Shown piece after piece: positions 1 through 5,521 of a stretch of 5,521 nucleotides of DNA. The notes under the pieces were generated by a model, which saw nothing but the letters and a program-made list of their open reading frames with translations, made no database searches and was not told the DNA's origin. The first letter of the stretch is position 1. Every line of letters begins with the position of its first letter. Made by a program: the position numbers and the translations under genes. Origin of the DNA: an uncultured Burkholderiaceae bacterium (GTDB taxonomy: Bacteria > Pseudomonadota > Gammaproteobacteria > Burkholderiales > Burkholderiaceae_F); the NCBI GenBank assembly GCA_937936215.1, contig CALGWX010000218.1:1-5521 (forward strand). Reading direction: 5' to 3'.

Positions 1-1192
1 GCTCGAAGCGGCGGTGGCGGGTGAAACACAGTCCGATCGGTGCCGCCGCCATCAGCGAGCGCAGCTTGGCCAGGACGTCGCGGTTGAGCGACTCGACCCG
101 TGCCCGCTCCGCCCAGACCTCGCGCAAGGTCTGCGTGAGCCGGCCGATCTCGCCGCCGGCGACGGGCCAGTCCTCGATCGCCGCGCCCGCGTCGCCGTGC
201 GCAAGCCGTTGCGCACGAAGTTCGAGCCGGCGCAGCGGCCGCAACTGCCAGGCGACGAAGGCCACTGTGAGTGCGGACAGCACCGCCGCGACGGCGGCCG
301 CCAGCCGTTGCGCCTGCCCACGCCCCACGCTCAGCGGTGCCAGCAGCTGCGCGCGCGGCACCGCCCGCCAGACAAGCCAGCCGGCGGCACTGTCTTCGGC
401 CACCGCGACGATCTCCCCGAGTGGCCGCCACAGGGCGGCGTCGAGCCGCTGCGGCCGGCCCCTGGCTTCCCACTCACGGTAGGCCCGGGCGAGCCGCGGG
501 TCGTCGCCGAGCGAGTGCATGACCAGCGCCCGCTGCGGGTGCGCCAGGATCGTGCCGTGGCGGTCGGTCACGACGATGTGCGTGCCCGCCTCGTCGGTGC
601 GCGCCTCATTCAGTTCGCCGAGCAGGTCGCGGCTGGTCAGCCGCAGCACGCCGAGCAGCATCGCGCGCGCCCGATCGTCTTCAAGCACCGGCTGCGCCAG
701 AACTACGACCGGCTCGCCGGCGATGCGCCCGGGCAGGGGGTCGGAAATCTGCGCCCGCCTTTCCGCCACCGCGCGTCGGAAGTGCGGGCGGTCGGCGATC
801 GACACCGGCGGGCGGCTGGTTCCCTGCTCGTCGACCGATATGCGTATCGCGCCATCGACGCCGGCGACGTTGACGTAGTGAAAACCGGCCAGCAGGGTCG
901 GATGCGACAACATGAACGCCTCGAGCCGCGCCGGTTGATCGACCAGCGCGGGATCCATGCGGCTGGCGACCAAGGCGAGTGCCCGCTGCAGCTCCGCCAG
1001 GCGCCGCGTGATCGCGCTAGCCGTGCGCTGCGCCTCGCGCTCTTCGCGGCGCTGCGCCTGGGCCAGTATTTCCACCTCGGCGGCCTGCCCCATCTGCCAG
1101 ACCGACCACGCCATACCCACCAAAAGCACGGCAAGCACGCCGGCGGCCAGCCGCACCTTCAGCGTGCCGAACCATTGCCACGGCCGCAACAT
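1..1192 (-). CDS. Membrane sensor protein with dCache-like and HAMP/PAS-like regions, N-terminal part (C-terminus outside window)
   Basis: This is an uninterrupted minus-strand frame of 397 codons that leaves the window at base 1. Residues 15-31 (core GVLAVLLVGMAW) form a first transmembrane helix after a short basic N-terminus. Residues 32-296 are the predicted periplasmic part, beginning with a charged helix (about 38-75). Residues 136-185 carry a typical dCache pattern: RPHFRRAV, ISDPLPGRIAGEPVVVLAQPV, then GVLRL; a second lobe shows IVVTDRHGTILAHP at 206-219. Residues 297-316 form a second transmembrane helix, followed by a HAMP-like linker (LRPLRRLELRAQRLAHGD, 317-334) and, from about 376, a PAS-like opening (LMAAAPIGLCFTRHRRFE). 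The product should sense an external small molecule and pass the signal inward. The output domain is unseen; GGDEF (diguanylate cyclase) is my first guess and histidine kinase the alternative. The start is uncertain. ATG at 1192 places the helix sensibly, but in-frame ATGs at 1207, 1255 and 1261 follow a stop at 1363-1361, and none has a clear Shine-Dalgarno. Sensor class is confident, output and ligand are not. Confidence 0.85.
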   Translation of the reverse strand, partial: MLRPWQWFGTLKVRLAAGVLAVLLVGMAWSVWQMGQAAEVEILAQAQRREEREAQRTASAITRRLAELQRALALVASRMDPALVDQPARLEAFMLSHPTLLAGFHYVNVAGVDGAIRISVDEQGTSRPPVSIADRPHFRRAVAERRAQISDPLPGRIAGEPVVVLAQPVLEDDRARAMLLGVLRLTSRDLLGELNEARTDEAGTHIVVTDRHGTILAHPQRALVMHSLGDDPRLARAYREWEARGRPQRLDAALWRPLGEIVAVAEDSAAGWLVWRAVPRAQLLAPLSVGRGQAQRLAAAVAAVLSALTVAFVAWQLRPLRRLELRAQRLAHGDAGAAIEDWPVAGGEIGRLTQTLREVWAERARVESLNRDVLAKLRSLMAAAPIGLCFTRHRRFE

Positions 1193-1261
1193 GACTGACC
1201 AGCGCATCCCGCGCGGTGGCTGCGGCTCGCGGTTCTGACAGGCGGTAGGGGTCATGCGCAT

Positions 1262-1801
1262 GACCGTGTCGGTCCAAGCGCAGCGAACGATCGAGCTGGG
1301 CCATGCCGTGCGCGCCGTGGCGCCGGGCGAGGACAAGGACAAAGCGCCGCCGCCACGCCCTCACGGCTGCGGCCGGCCATACCCCGGTAGCTGCCGGCTA
1401 GGGGCATGACGCCCCCATTTCCCGTGCGACCGGCCACAGCAGCCTGCGCCCGCGCATCCGCGCCGGACAGCCGGCGGCGATCAACTCGGCCGTCGCCACG
1501 CCTGACGCTGGCGGCGCCGGCATGCGGAAGCTCGCCCCTGGGCCAGCACAGCGCCAGCCCCGAGGGCGAGGTTGCGGGATTCCCGAGCGCAAACACGACG
1601 AACTCCAGGTTGTTGCGACCTGCGGCCAAGACGTGAATCGCGCACGTTCACCGACGCTAGGCGCCTGCGAGGATCTTCGGAGCGGGCTTGGCAGGCTTTA
1701 GCGGCCAAAAGGCCAGAAAACAGGCCGCCTATCCGCGCTTTGCGGTGGCTTGGGCGGACAGCTGGCGCGCCGGCCCTGACGAAAGTGCGTCGCCAGCCGC
1801 C
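1262..1801. other. Intergenic stretch without a recognisable gene
   Basis: About 540 bases lie between the transglutaminase stop and the earliest possible start of the sensor gene. Several short frames are open on both strands. None has a convincing start with a ribosome binding site, none translates into something I recognise, and their residues are the Arg/Ala/Pro/Gly mix expected from random GC-rich sequence. The part around 1590-1740 has more A and T than its surroundings, including short A runs at 1707-1710 and 1717-1720. The right end carries the stem-loops listed separately. The promoter of the sensor gene should lie in the left half, but I see no convincing -35/-10 pair. A minus-strand reading from a TTG at 1629 (beginning LAAGRNNLEFVVFALGNP) is the most protein-like piece and could be a gene remnant; I cannot support it further. 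Confidence 0.6.
1701..1728. repeat. Inverted repeat with A/T-rich loop, possible secondary terminator
   Basis: GCGGCC at 1701-1706 is the reverse complement of GGCCGC at 1723-1728, giving a 6-bp stem around a 16-base loop. Inside it, GGCC at 1703-1706 can pair instead with GGCC at 1711-1714 across an AAAA loop. Read on the minus strand, the segment contains TTTT runs between the GC blocks. It lies about 75 bases beyond the transglutaminase stop. It may help end the operon transcript, but there is no stem followed directly by a U run, so it is not a standard intrinsic terminator. Confidence 0.3.
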
Positions 1802-1802
1802 C
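1752..1802 (-). terminator. Large stem-loop starting in the transglutaminase stop codon
   Basis: Two adjacent perfect 6-bp arms form one long stem. GGGCGG (1752-1757) pairs with CCGCCC (1797-1802), and CTGGCG (1762-1767) pairs with CGCCAG (1791-1796). The four bases ACAG (1758-1761) bulge out on one side. The loop (1768-1790) has further pairing potential, for example GACG 1778-1781 with CGTC 1788-1791. In the minus-strand transcript the stem begins with the final G of the TAG stop. No U run follows (the next bases read AAGCCACCGC), so it fits a 3'-end stabilising or Rho-assisted structure better than a classical intrinsic terminator. The pairing is certain from the sequence; the role is inferred. 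Confidence 0.4.
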
Positions 1803-2689
1803 TAGCCCGGCACGACGCTCACCGCCACCTTCAGCGTGTGCTCCGAGCCGCCGCGGATGACGCCTCGCAACGGCGTGACGTCGCCGAAGTCGCGGCCGAC
1901 GGCGAGCGTCACGTGCGAGGCGCCGACGATCGTGTCGTTGGTCGGGTCCAAGTCGACCCAGCCGACCTGCGGGCACCACACCGACACCCAGGCGTGCGAC
2001 GCGTCGGCGCCGAGCAGCCGCGGCTGGCCCGGCGGTGGCTGCGTCAGCAGGTAGCCGCTGACGTAGGCCGCCGGCAGCCCCAGCGCCCGCAGGCAGCCGA
2101 GCATGACGTGCGCGTAGTCCTGGCACACCCCCTTGCGCTGCGCGAACACCTCCGCTAGCGGCGTGCTGATCGAGGTGCTCGCCGGCTGGTACGTGAAGTC
2201 GGTATGGATCCTGTGCATCAGGTCGATGGCGCCGGCGACCAGCCGCTGCCCCGCCGGGAACGACGGTTCCGCGTAGGCGCGCAGTTCGTCGAGGATCGGC
2301 ACGAACGGCGAGGCGTACAGGAAGTCGGTAGCGGGCCAGAACGGCGCTTTGACGCGGTAGCGCAGCGCCCTGGCCACGGCGTCCCAGCGCGCGCTGGCGC
2401 CGGGATCGAGATCGTCGAAGCGCGGCGTGACCACCACGTGGCTGTCGGCGCGCACCCGCAGCACGTCATGCGGGGTGAACAGCGCGAAGTAGGTGCGCAG
2501 GTTGCCGAAGGCGTCGGTCGACGTGTGCTGCTGCGCCGGCTTTGGCTCGATGGTCAGCTCGGCGTCGGCCACCTGCTGCAGATGACCGGACTGCGGCATC
2601 AGGCAGGCCAGGTGATAGGCGACGTCCACCCGCGGCGAGTAGCGGTAGGTGGTCTCGTGCACCACCCGCAGCCGCTGTGGCCGGCTCAT
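1802..2689 (-). CDS. Transglutaminase-like cysteine peptidase family protein (COG1305 type)
   Basis: This is a 295-residue cytoplasmic protein with no signal peptide or membrane helix. The N-terminal part (about 5-85) opens with LRVVHETTYRYSPRVDVAYH and includes LMPQS, the pattern of the bacterial transglutaminase N-terminal domain. The core domain follows (about 150-255) with a complete triad: Cys189 in RKGVCQDYAHVM, His232 in DASHAWVSVW and Asp248 in GWVDLDPTND. Length and triad spacing are normal for this family. Most members are thought to hydrolyse or transfer peptide or isopeptide amide bonds; the true substrate is not known. The ATG at 2689 is chosen because GGAGGG precedes it at good spacing and because family members begin just before the LxVxHxTxYxY motif. 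The same frame is open further upstream, to 2953, but without a better start. It lies 190 bases downstream of the ATP-grasp/alpha-E gene on the same strand, and the two families often occur together, so they probably act on the same product. Confidence 0.93.
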   Translation of the reverse strand: MSRPQRLRVVHETTYRYSPRVDVAYHLACLMPQSGHLQQVADAELTIEPKPAQQHTSTDAFGNLRTYFALFTPHDVLRVRADSHVVVTPRFDDLDPGASARWDAVARALRYRVKAPFWPATDFLYASPFVPILDELRAYAEPSFPAGQRLVAGAIDLMHRIHTDFTYQPASTSISTPLAEVFAQRKGVCQDYAHVMLGCLRALGLPAAYVSGYLLTQPPPGQPRLLGADASHAWVSVWCPQVGWVDLDPTNDTIVGASHVTLAVGRDFGDVTPLRGVIRGGSEHTLKVAVSVVPG

Positions 2690-2879
2690 CGCGCCCTCCA
2701 GAGACAGCGCGCGCCGCCAAACGGCGCCGGGCAGCCGCGTGCGGTGGCGCGGCCCGCCGTGCGGGCGCGAGCGCCCAGCCGCATGCCCCCCGGCACTGGC
2801 GGCCAGGCCCGCGGCGACGCGCGGCCCGTGGCCAGGCGCGCCGGTGACGCGCTCCGCCCTCGCAGCGCCCCGCTCGCCC
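2690..2879 (-). other. Intercistronic gap with two GC hairpins
   Basis: The 190 bases separate the ATP-grasp/alpha-E stop (TGA, 2882-2880) from the transglutaminase start. The stretch has no ATG-started frame with a ribosome binding site. It holds two perfect small inverted repeats. GCGCCG (2711-2716) pairs with CGGCGC (2722-2727) over a five-base loop. GGGCGC (2763-2768) mirrors GCGCCC (2771-2776), a stem that in practice closes as five pairs around a four-base loop. The first lies about a dozen bases ahead of the ribosome binding site in the transcript. Such stems may pause transcription, protect an mRNA end or modulate translation. In DNA this GC rich they also arise easily by chance. I see no promoter here. 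Confidence 0.5.
2694..2699 (-). promoter_or_regulatory. Ribosome binding site of the transglutaminase gene
   Basis: The minus strand reads TGGAGGGCGCG directly before the ATG at 2689. GGAGG sits five bases from the start codon and matches the Shine-Dalgarno consensus. It fixes the start at 2689 although the reading frame stays open for another 88 codons upstream. Confidence 0.75.
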
Positions 2880-5432
2880 TCATCCGCGCACCATCCGGAA
2901 ACCCGGCTCGGCGTGGCTGAAGAAGCGGCTGCCGATCGCCTCCGACAGCCCAATGCCGGTGGCCGCCAGCAAGTCGACCAGCTCGAGCAGCGTGTGGAAG
3001 TGGCCGTCGGCAGCGGCGGTGGTCAGCCGCTCGATCGACGGCCATTGCACGGTCGGCGCCAGCCGCGCCAGCAGTTCCTCGCCGTGCGGCGGCGGCAGTT
3101 GCGCCAGTTCCTGGCGCAGGGTGCGCACCACGCAGGCCAGCGCGCGAGGGTTGGCGTGGTCGCGCACCAGCAGGTCGACCAGCGCCACCAGGTGCTGCCA
3201 GCGCTGGTGCCGCGAGCGATAGGTGATGACGCTGTCGGCCAGTTGCAGCAGCAGTTCGAAGCCCTGCTCGGAGAGCGCCTGCTGGGTCTCGAACATCACC
3301 TGCAGGCTGCTCGCCAGCGTGATCAGGCGCTCGATCTGGCGGCCGATGGCGAGCAGGCGCCAGCCTTCGTCGCGCGTCATTCGGTCGGCCTGGGCGCCGG
3401 TGACCGCCGCCAACCGCAATTCCAGCTGTTGCAGCGCCGCCACGGCCTCGTCGGCGGTGACAACGCCGTCGGCGCGAGCCGCGCCGCCAGCGGCGCGAAG
3501 CTCCTGCAGCGTGTCCGCGACCAGCCGCGCGTGCTCGGCCGACAGCCGCTCGCGGATCTGCTCGCCGGCGCGCGCCAGCGCGGCTACGCTGAAGGCCACG
3601 CTGCGCGCGTCGACCTCGTCGAACAGACCGGCGATCAGCGTGCGCTCGAAAACCGGCAGCCCCTGCGACGGCAGCGGTACGCCCGGCGGCGCCAGCCCGT
3701 GCGCGATCGCCAGCCGCGCCGCGGTGTCCAGCAGCGCCCGCGGCACGTCCGAGTCCTCGCCGAGCAGCGCCAGCAGGGCGCGGGCCAGCCGCACGCCGAA
3801 CTCGGCGCGCTCGGTGTAGCGGCCCATCCAGAACAGGTTCTCGGCGGCGCGGCTCGTCACCGGCCGGCGTGCCGCCTCCAGCGCCGCCGGCGTCAGCGGC
3901 CCGGGCAGCATCGAGTACGTTTCCACCGGCCCGCGCGTCAGCACCCAGGTGTCGACGCTGGAGCCGCCACGCGCCATCGTCACCACCTGTTCGTCGCCGG
4001 CGATGCGCGTGAGCCCGCCCGGCAGCGCGTGCCAGTGGCCCTGCCCGTCGGCGACCGCGTACACGCGCAGCATCGCCTGCCGCGGCTGCAGGCTGCGGTC
4101 GCGCCAGATCGCGAGCTGCGACATCGGCAAGTATTCCTGCAGAGCGAAGTCGTCGGGCCGCTGCTGAATCCGCGCCGCCAGTTGCCGCCGCTGCTCGGCC
4201 GTTAGCCGCTGCACCACCTCGGTGTCCCAGCCCTGCTGGCGCGCGAACGCAGCGCAAGTCGGCTTGACGACCATCTTCTCCAGCTGCGGCAGGCCCTGCT
4301 GCAGCGCGGCCGCCTCGCCGCACCACCAGGTGGCCAGCGACGGCAGCGCCAGCTTTTCGCCGAACAGCCGCTCGGCGATCGCCGGCAGGAAGCCGGCGAT
4401 CGCGGGCGACTCCAGGAATCCCGAGCCGAGGGCGTTGGCCACCATCACGTGGCCGCCGCGGATCGACTGCAGCAGCCCCGGCACGCCCAGCGCCGAGTCG
4501 CTGCGCAGCTCGAGCGGGTCGACAAAGTCGTCGTCGAGCCGGCGCAGGATGCCGTGCACCCGCTCCAGGCCGTGCAGGGTCTTCAGGTAGACGCGGTCGT
4601 CGCGCACCATCAGGTCGCCGCCTTCGACCAGCGGAATGCCCAGATAGCGCGCGAGATAGACGTGCTCGAAGTACGTCTCGCTGTACGGCCCCGGGGTGAG
4701 CAGCACCACGCGCGGCGTGACGGCGTCGCCGGCGGGGCTGCCGCGGTAGAGCATGTCGAGCAGGCGCCGGAAGCTCGCCCCCAGCCGCTGCACGCGCAGC
4801 TCGCGGAACGCCTCCGGGAACAGGCGCGAGACGATCATGCGGTTCTGCAGCGCGTAGCCGAGACCCGACGGCGCCTGCGTGCGGTGGCCGACCAGCCACC
4901 AAGCGCCATCCGGCCCGCGGGCGAGGTCGAAGGCGACGATGTGCAGGTACACGCCGTCGGCTGGGCGGAAGCCAGACAGCGGCCGCAGGTAGCCCGGGTG
5001 GCCGTAGACCAGCGCCGGCGGCAGGAAACTGTCGCGCAGCAGCCGCTGCGGGCCATAGACGTCGCGCATCACGGCGTTGAGCAGCCGCGCCCGCTGCGTG
5101 ATGCCGTGCTCGATGTGCGCCCACTCGTCGGCGGGAACGATCAGCGGCAGCAGGTCGAGCGACCACGGCCGCTGGATGCTGCCGTCGGGGCGCCAGGCGT
5201 TGTAGGTGACGCCATCGTCGCGGATCTGCCGCCCCAGCATGGCGGCGCGGCGGTCGAGGTCGGCGAAGCCCGCCGCCCCCAGGTGGGTGAAGAACTGCTG
5301 CCACGCCGGCCGCAGGTCGCCCTCCGGCGTGCGCAGCTCGTCGTAGTGGCCGTCGCCCGAGGCCTGCGCGAGGTCGAGCGCGATCGCGCGCGGATCGGCG
5401 CCGCCGTCGAACTGGAGTCCCCCCTTGGCCAC
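2880..5432 (-). CDS. Circularly permuted ATP-grasp / alpha-E domain fusion protein (COG2308-COG2307 type)
   Basis: The protein has 850 residues and no signal peptide or membrane helix, so it is likely cytoplasmic. Residues about 60-480 form the circularly permuted type 2 ATP-grasp domain (former DUF404/DUF407). Recognisable blocks are DEWAHIEHGITQRARLLNA (102-120), DVYGPQR (124-130), RTQAPSGLGYALQNR (184-198), ETYFEHVYLARYLG (252-265), VEGGDLMVRD (269-278), VANALGSGFLES (331-342), VVKP (388-391), QEYLP (432-436) and ALPGGLTRIA (469-478). Lys390, Glu433 and Arg456 are candidate nucleotide or metal ligands by position, which is inference. Residues about 527-845 form the helical alpha-E domain (former DUF403), starting at SRAAENLFWMGRYTERAE and continuing with SVITYRSRHQRW and RDHANPRALA. 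ATP-grasp enzymes of this group are predicted to join a carboxylate to an amine through an acyl-phosphate; no substrate is established. In many genomes the two domains are separate neighbouring genes, while here they are one chain. The start is GTG at 5432 because an in-frame TAA lies nine bases upstream; no Shine-Dalgarno is visible. The transglutaminase gene follows on the same strand. Confidence 0.93.
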   Translation of the reverse strand: MAKGGLQFDGGADPRAIALDLAQASGDGHYDELRTPEGDLRPAWQQFFTHLGAAGFADLDRRAAMLGRQIRDDGVTYNAWRPDGSIQRPWSLDLLPLIVPADEWAHIEHGITQRARLLNAVMRDVYGPQRLLRDSFLPPALVYGHPGYLRPLSGFRPADGVYLHIVAFDLARGPDGAWWLVGHRTQAPSGLGYALQNRMIVSRLFPEAFRELRVQRLGASFRRLLDMLYRGSPAGDAVTPRVVLLTPGPYSETYFEHVYLARYLGIPLVEGGDLMVRDDRVYLKTLHGLERVHGILRRLDDDFVDPLELRSDSALGVPGLLQSIRGGHVMVANALGSGFLESPAIAGFLPAIAERLFGEKLALPSLATWWCGEAAALQQGLPQLEKMVVKPTCAAFARQQGWDTEVVQRLTAEQRRQLAARIQQRPDDFALQEYLPMSQLAIWRDRSLQPRQAMLRVYAVADGQGHWHALPGGLTRIAGDEQVVTMARGGSSVDTWVLTRGPVETYSMLPGPLTPAALEAARRPVTSRAAENLFWMGRYTERAEFGVRLARALLALLGEDSDVPRALLDTAARLAIAHGLAPPGVPLPSQGLPVFERTLIAGLFDEVDARSVAFSVAALARAGEQIRERLSAEHARLVADTLQELRAAGGAARADGVVTADEAVAALQQLELRLAAVTGAQADRMTRDEGWRLLAIGRQIERLITLASSLQVMFETQQALSEQGFELLLQLADSVITYRSRHQRWQHLVALVDLLVRDHANPRALACVVRTLRQELAQLPPPHGEELLARLAPTVQWPSIERLTTAAADGHFHTLLELVDLLAATGIGLSEAIGSRFFSHAEPGFRMVRG
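4375..4403. repeat. Perfect 12-bp inverted repeat inside the ATP-grasp coding sequence
   Basis: GCGATCGCCGGC at 4375-4386 is the exact reverse complement of GCCGGCGATCGC at 4392-4403, with the five bases AGGAA between them. It encodes the near-symmetric peptide AIAGFLPAIA (residues 344-353) of the ATP-grasp domain. Each arm also contains the palindromic octamer GCGATCGC. As RNA it would make a very stable hairpin within the coding region. It may simply follow from the repeated Ala-Ile-Ala coding and strong GC preference. Confidence 0.7.
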
Positions 5433-5521
5433 GCGGCGATCTTACGGGCTTGCCGCCGTGGCGAACGGCCGCCTGGCCCCGACGCTGCCGCCGCGCGCCG
5501 TCGGGCTGCGGTCTGCGGGTG
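5433..5521 (-). other. Upstream flank, possibly the last codons of a preceding gene
   Basis: In the minus-strand frame that ends in TAA at 5444-5442, the 25 codons from 5519 down to 5445 read PADRSPTARGGSVGARRPFA followed by TAASP. Of the three minus-strand frames it has the highest share of G or C in third positions, and its stop lies nine bases before the next start, as is common inside operons. That makes the 3' end of a co-directional gene plausible. In related gene sets a large transglutaminase (DUF2126 type) often comes first, but nothing in these residues identifies it. The segment is too short to exclude ordinary intergenic sequence. Confidence 0.25.
5439..5444 (-). promoter_or_regulatory. 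Possible -10 element directly before the ATP-grasp start
   Basis: The minus strand reads TAAGAT at 5444-5439, matching four of six positions of TATAAT, and then six bases (CGCCGC) before the GTG start. A promoter here would begin transcription at or near the start codon and give a leaderless message, which would agree with the absence of a Shine-Dalgarno. Only a poor -35 candidate (TTCGCC, about 15 bases further upstream) is present. The same TAA could instead be the stop codon of an upstream gene. Confidence 0.2.

Noticed and set aside
14..1198. Plus-strand open frame of 394 codons
   Set aside because: It is antisense to the sensor gene. Its translation is an Arg/Gln/His/Pro-rich mix with no domain pattern, while the opposite strand gives membrane helices and family motifs in order.
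1252..1629. Minus-strand open frame of 125 codons as a real gene
   Set aside because: It starts with TTG, has no ribosome binding site, and becomes Arg/Ala-rich after the first 35 residues. It would also overlap the start region of the sensor. Kept only as a possible remnant.
1688..2158. Plus-strand open frame of 156 codons crossing the intergenic region
   Set aside because: Most of it is antisense to the transglutaminase and the rest has no recognisable content or ribosome binding site.
2204..2920. Plus-strand open frame of 238 codons
   Set aside because: It is antisense to the transglutaminase, has a low-complexity composition and no motif, whereas the opposite strand encodes the intact catalytic triad.
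2690..2953. N-terminal extension of the transglutaminase by 88 residues
   Set aside because: The frame is open, but the extension overlaps the end of the ATP-grasp/alpha-E gene, has shadow-like composition, and the start at 2689 has a good ribosome binding site and matches the family N-terminus.
2649..4205. Plus-strand open frame of 518 codons
   Set aside because: It lies antisense to the ATP-grasp/alpha-E gene and the transglutaminase start. It is rich in Arg, Gln and His and shows no recognisable motif; long antisense frames are expected in DNA with this codon bias.
2686..5304. Minus-strand open frame of 872 codons overlapping the ATP-grasp/alpha-E gene
   Set aside because: It is a shifted frame made almost entirely of Ala, Arg, Gly and Pro. 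The 850-codon frame carries all the family motifs over the same bases.
1..5521. CRISPR array, tRNA, insertion sequence or attachment site
   Set aside because: I looked for regularly spaced repeats, cloverleaf-like segments, transposase motifs and terminal inverted repeats and saw none.

Overview
The window is very G+C rich, with G or C at most third codon positions. It reads as a chromosomal segment of a high-GC proteobacterium. A betaproteobacterium of the Burkholderiales or Rhodocyclales type is my best guess, judged from protein style and gene arrangement; no rRNA or tRNA is present to fix it. All three genes I can support lie on the minus strand, so transcription runs from high to low coordinates. 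Long open frames on the plus strand and in other minus-strand frames are shadows of these genes.

Layout from right to left, in the direction of transcription. Bases 5433-5521 hold only an upstream flank, possibly the last codons of a preceding gene ending in TAA at 5444-5442. Bases 5432-2880 encode an 850-residue fusion of a circularly permuted ATP-grasp ligase and an alpha-E domain. After a 190-base gap with two small GC hairpins, bases 2689-1802 encode a 295-residue transglutaminase-like protein with an intact Cys-His-Asp triad and a good ribosome binding site. A large stem-loop begins in its stop codon (1752-1802). Bases 1262-1801 hold no recognisable gene. Bases 1192-1 encode the N-terminal 397 residues of a membrane sensor: two transmembrane helices around a dCache-like periplasmic domain, then a HAMP-like linker and the start of a PAS-like domain. 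It runs off the left edge, so its output domain (GGDEF, histidine kinase or other) is not visible.

The ATP-grasp/alpha-E and transglutaminase genes form a known but poorly understood pair. Comparative genomics predicts that such sets make and cleave a peptide or amide-linked product, often together with a proteasome-like peptidase (Anbu) or a second, large transglutaminase. Neither of those partners is inside the window. The sensor gene is separated by about 540-610 non-coding bases and is probably a separate transcription unit.
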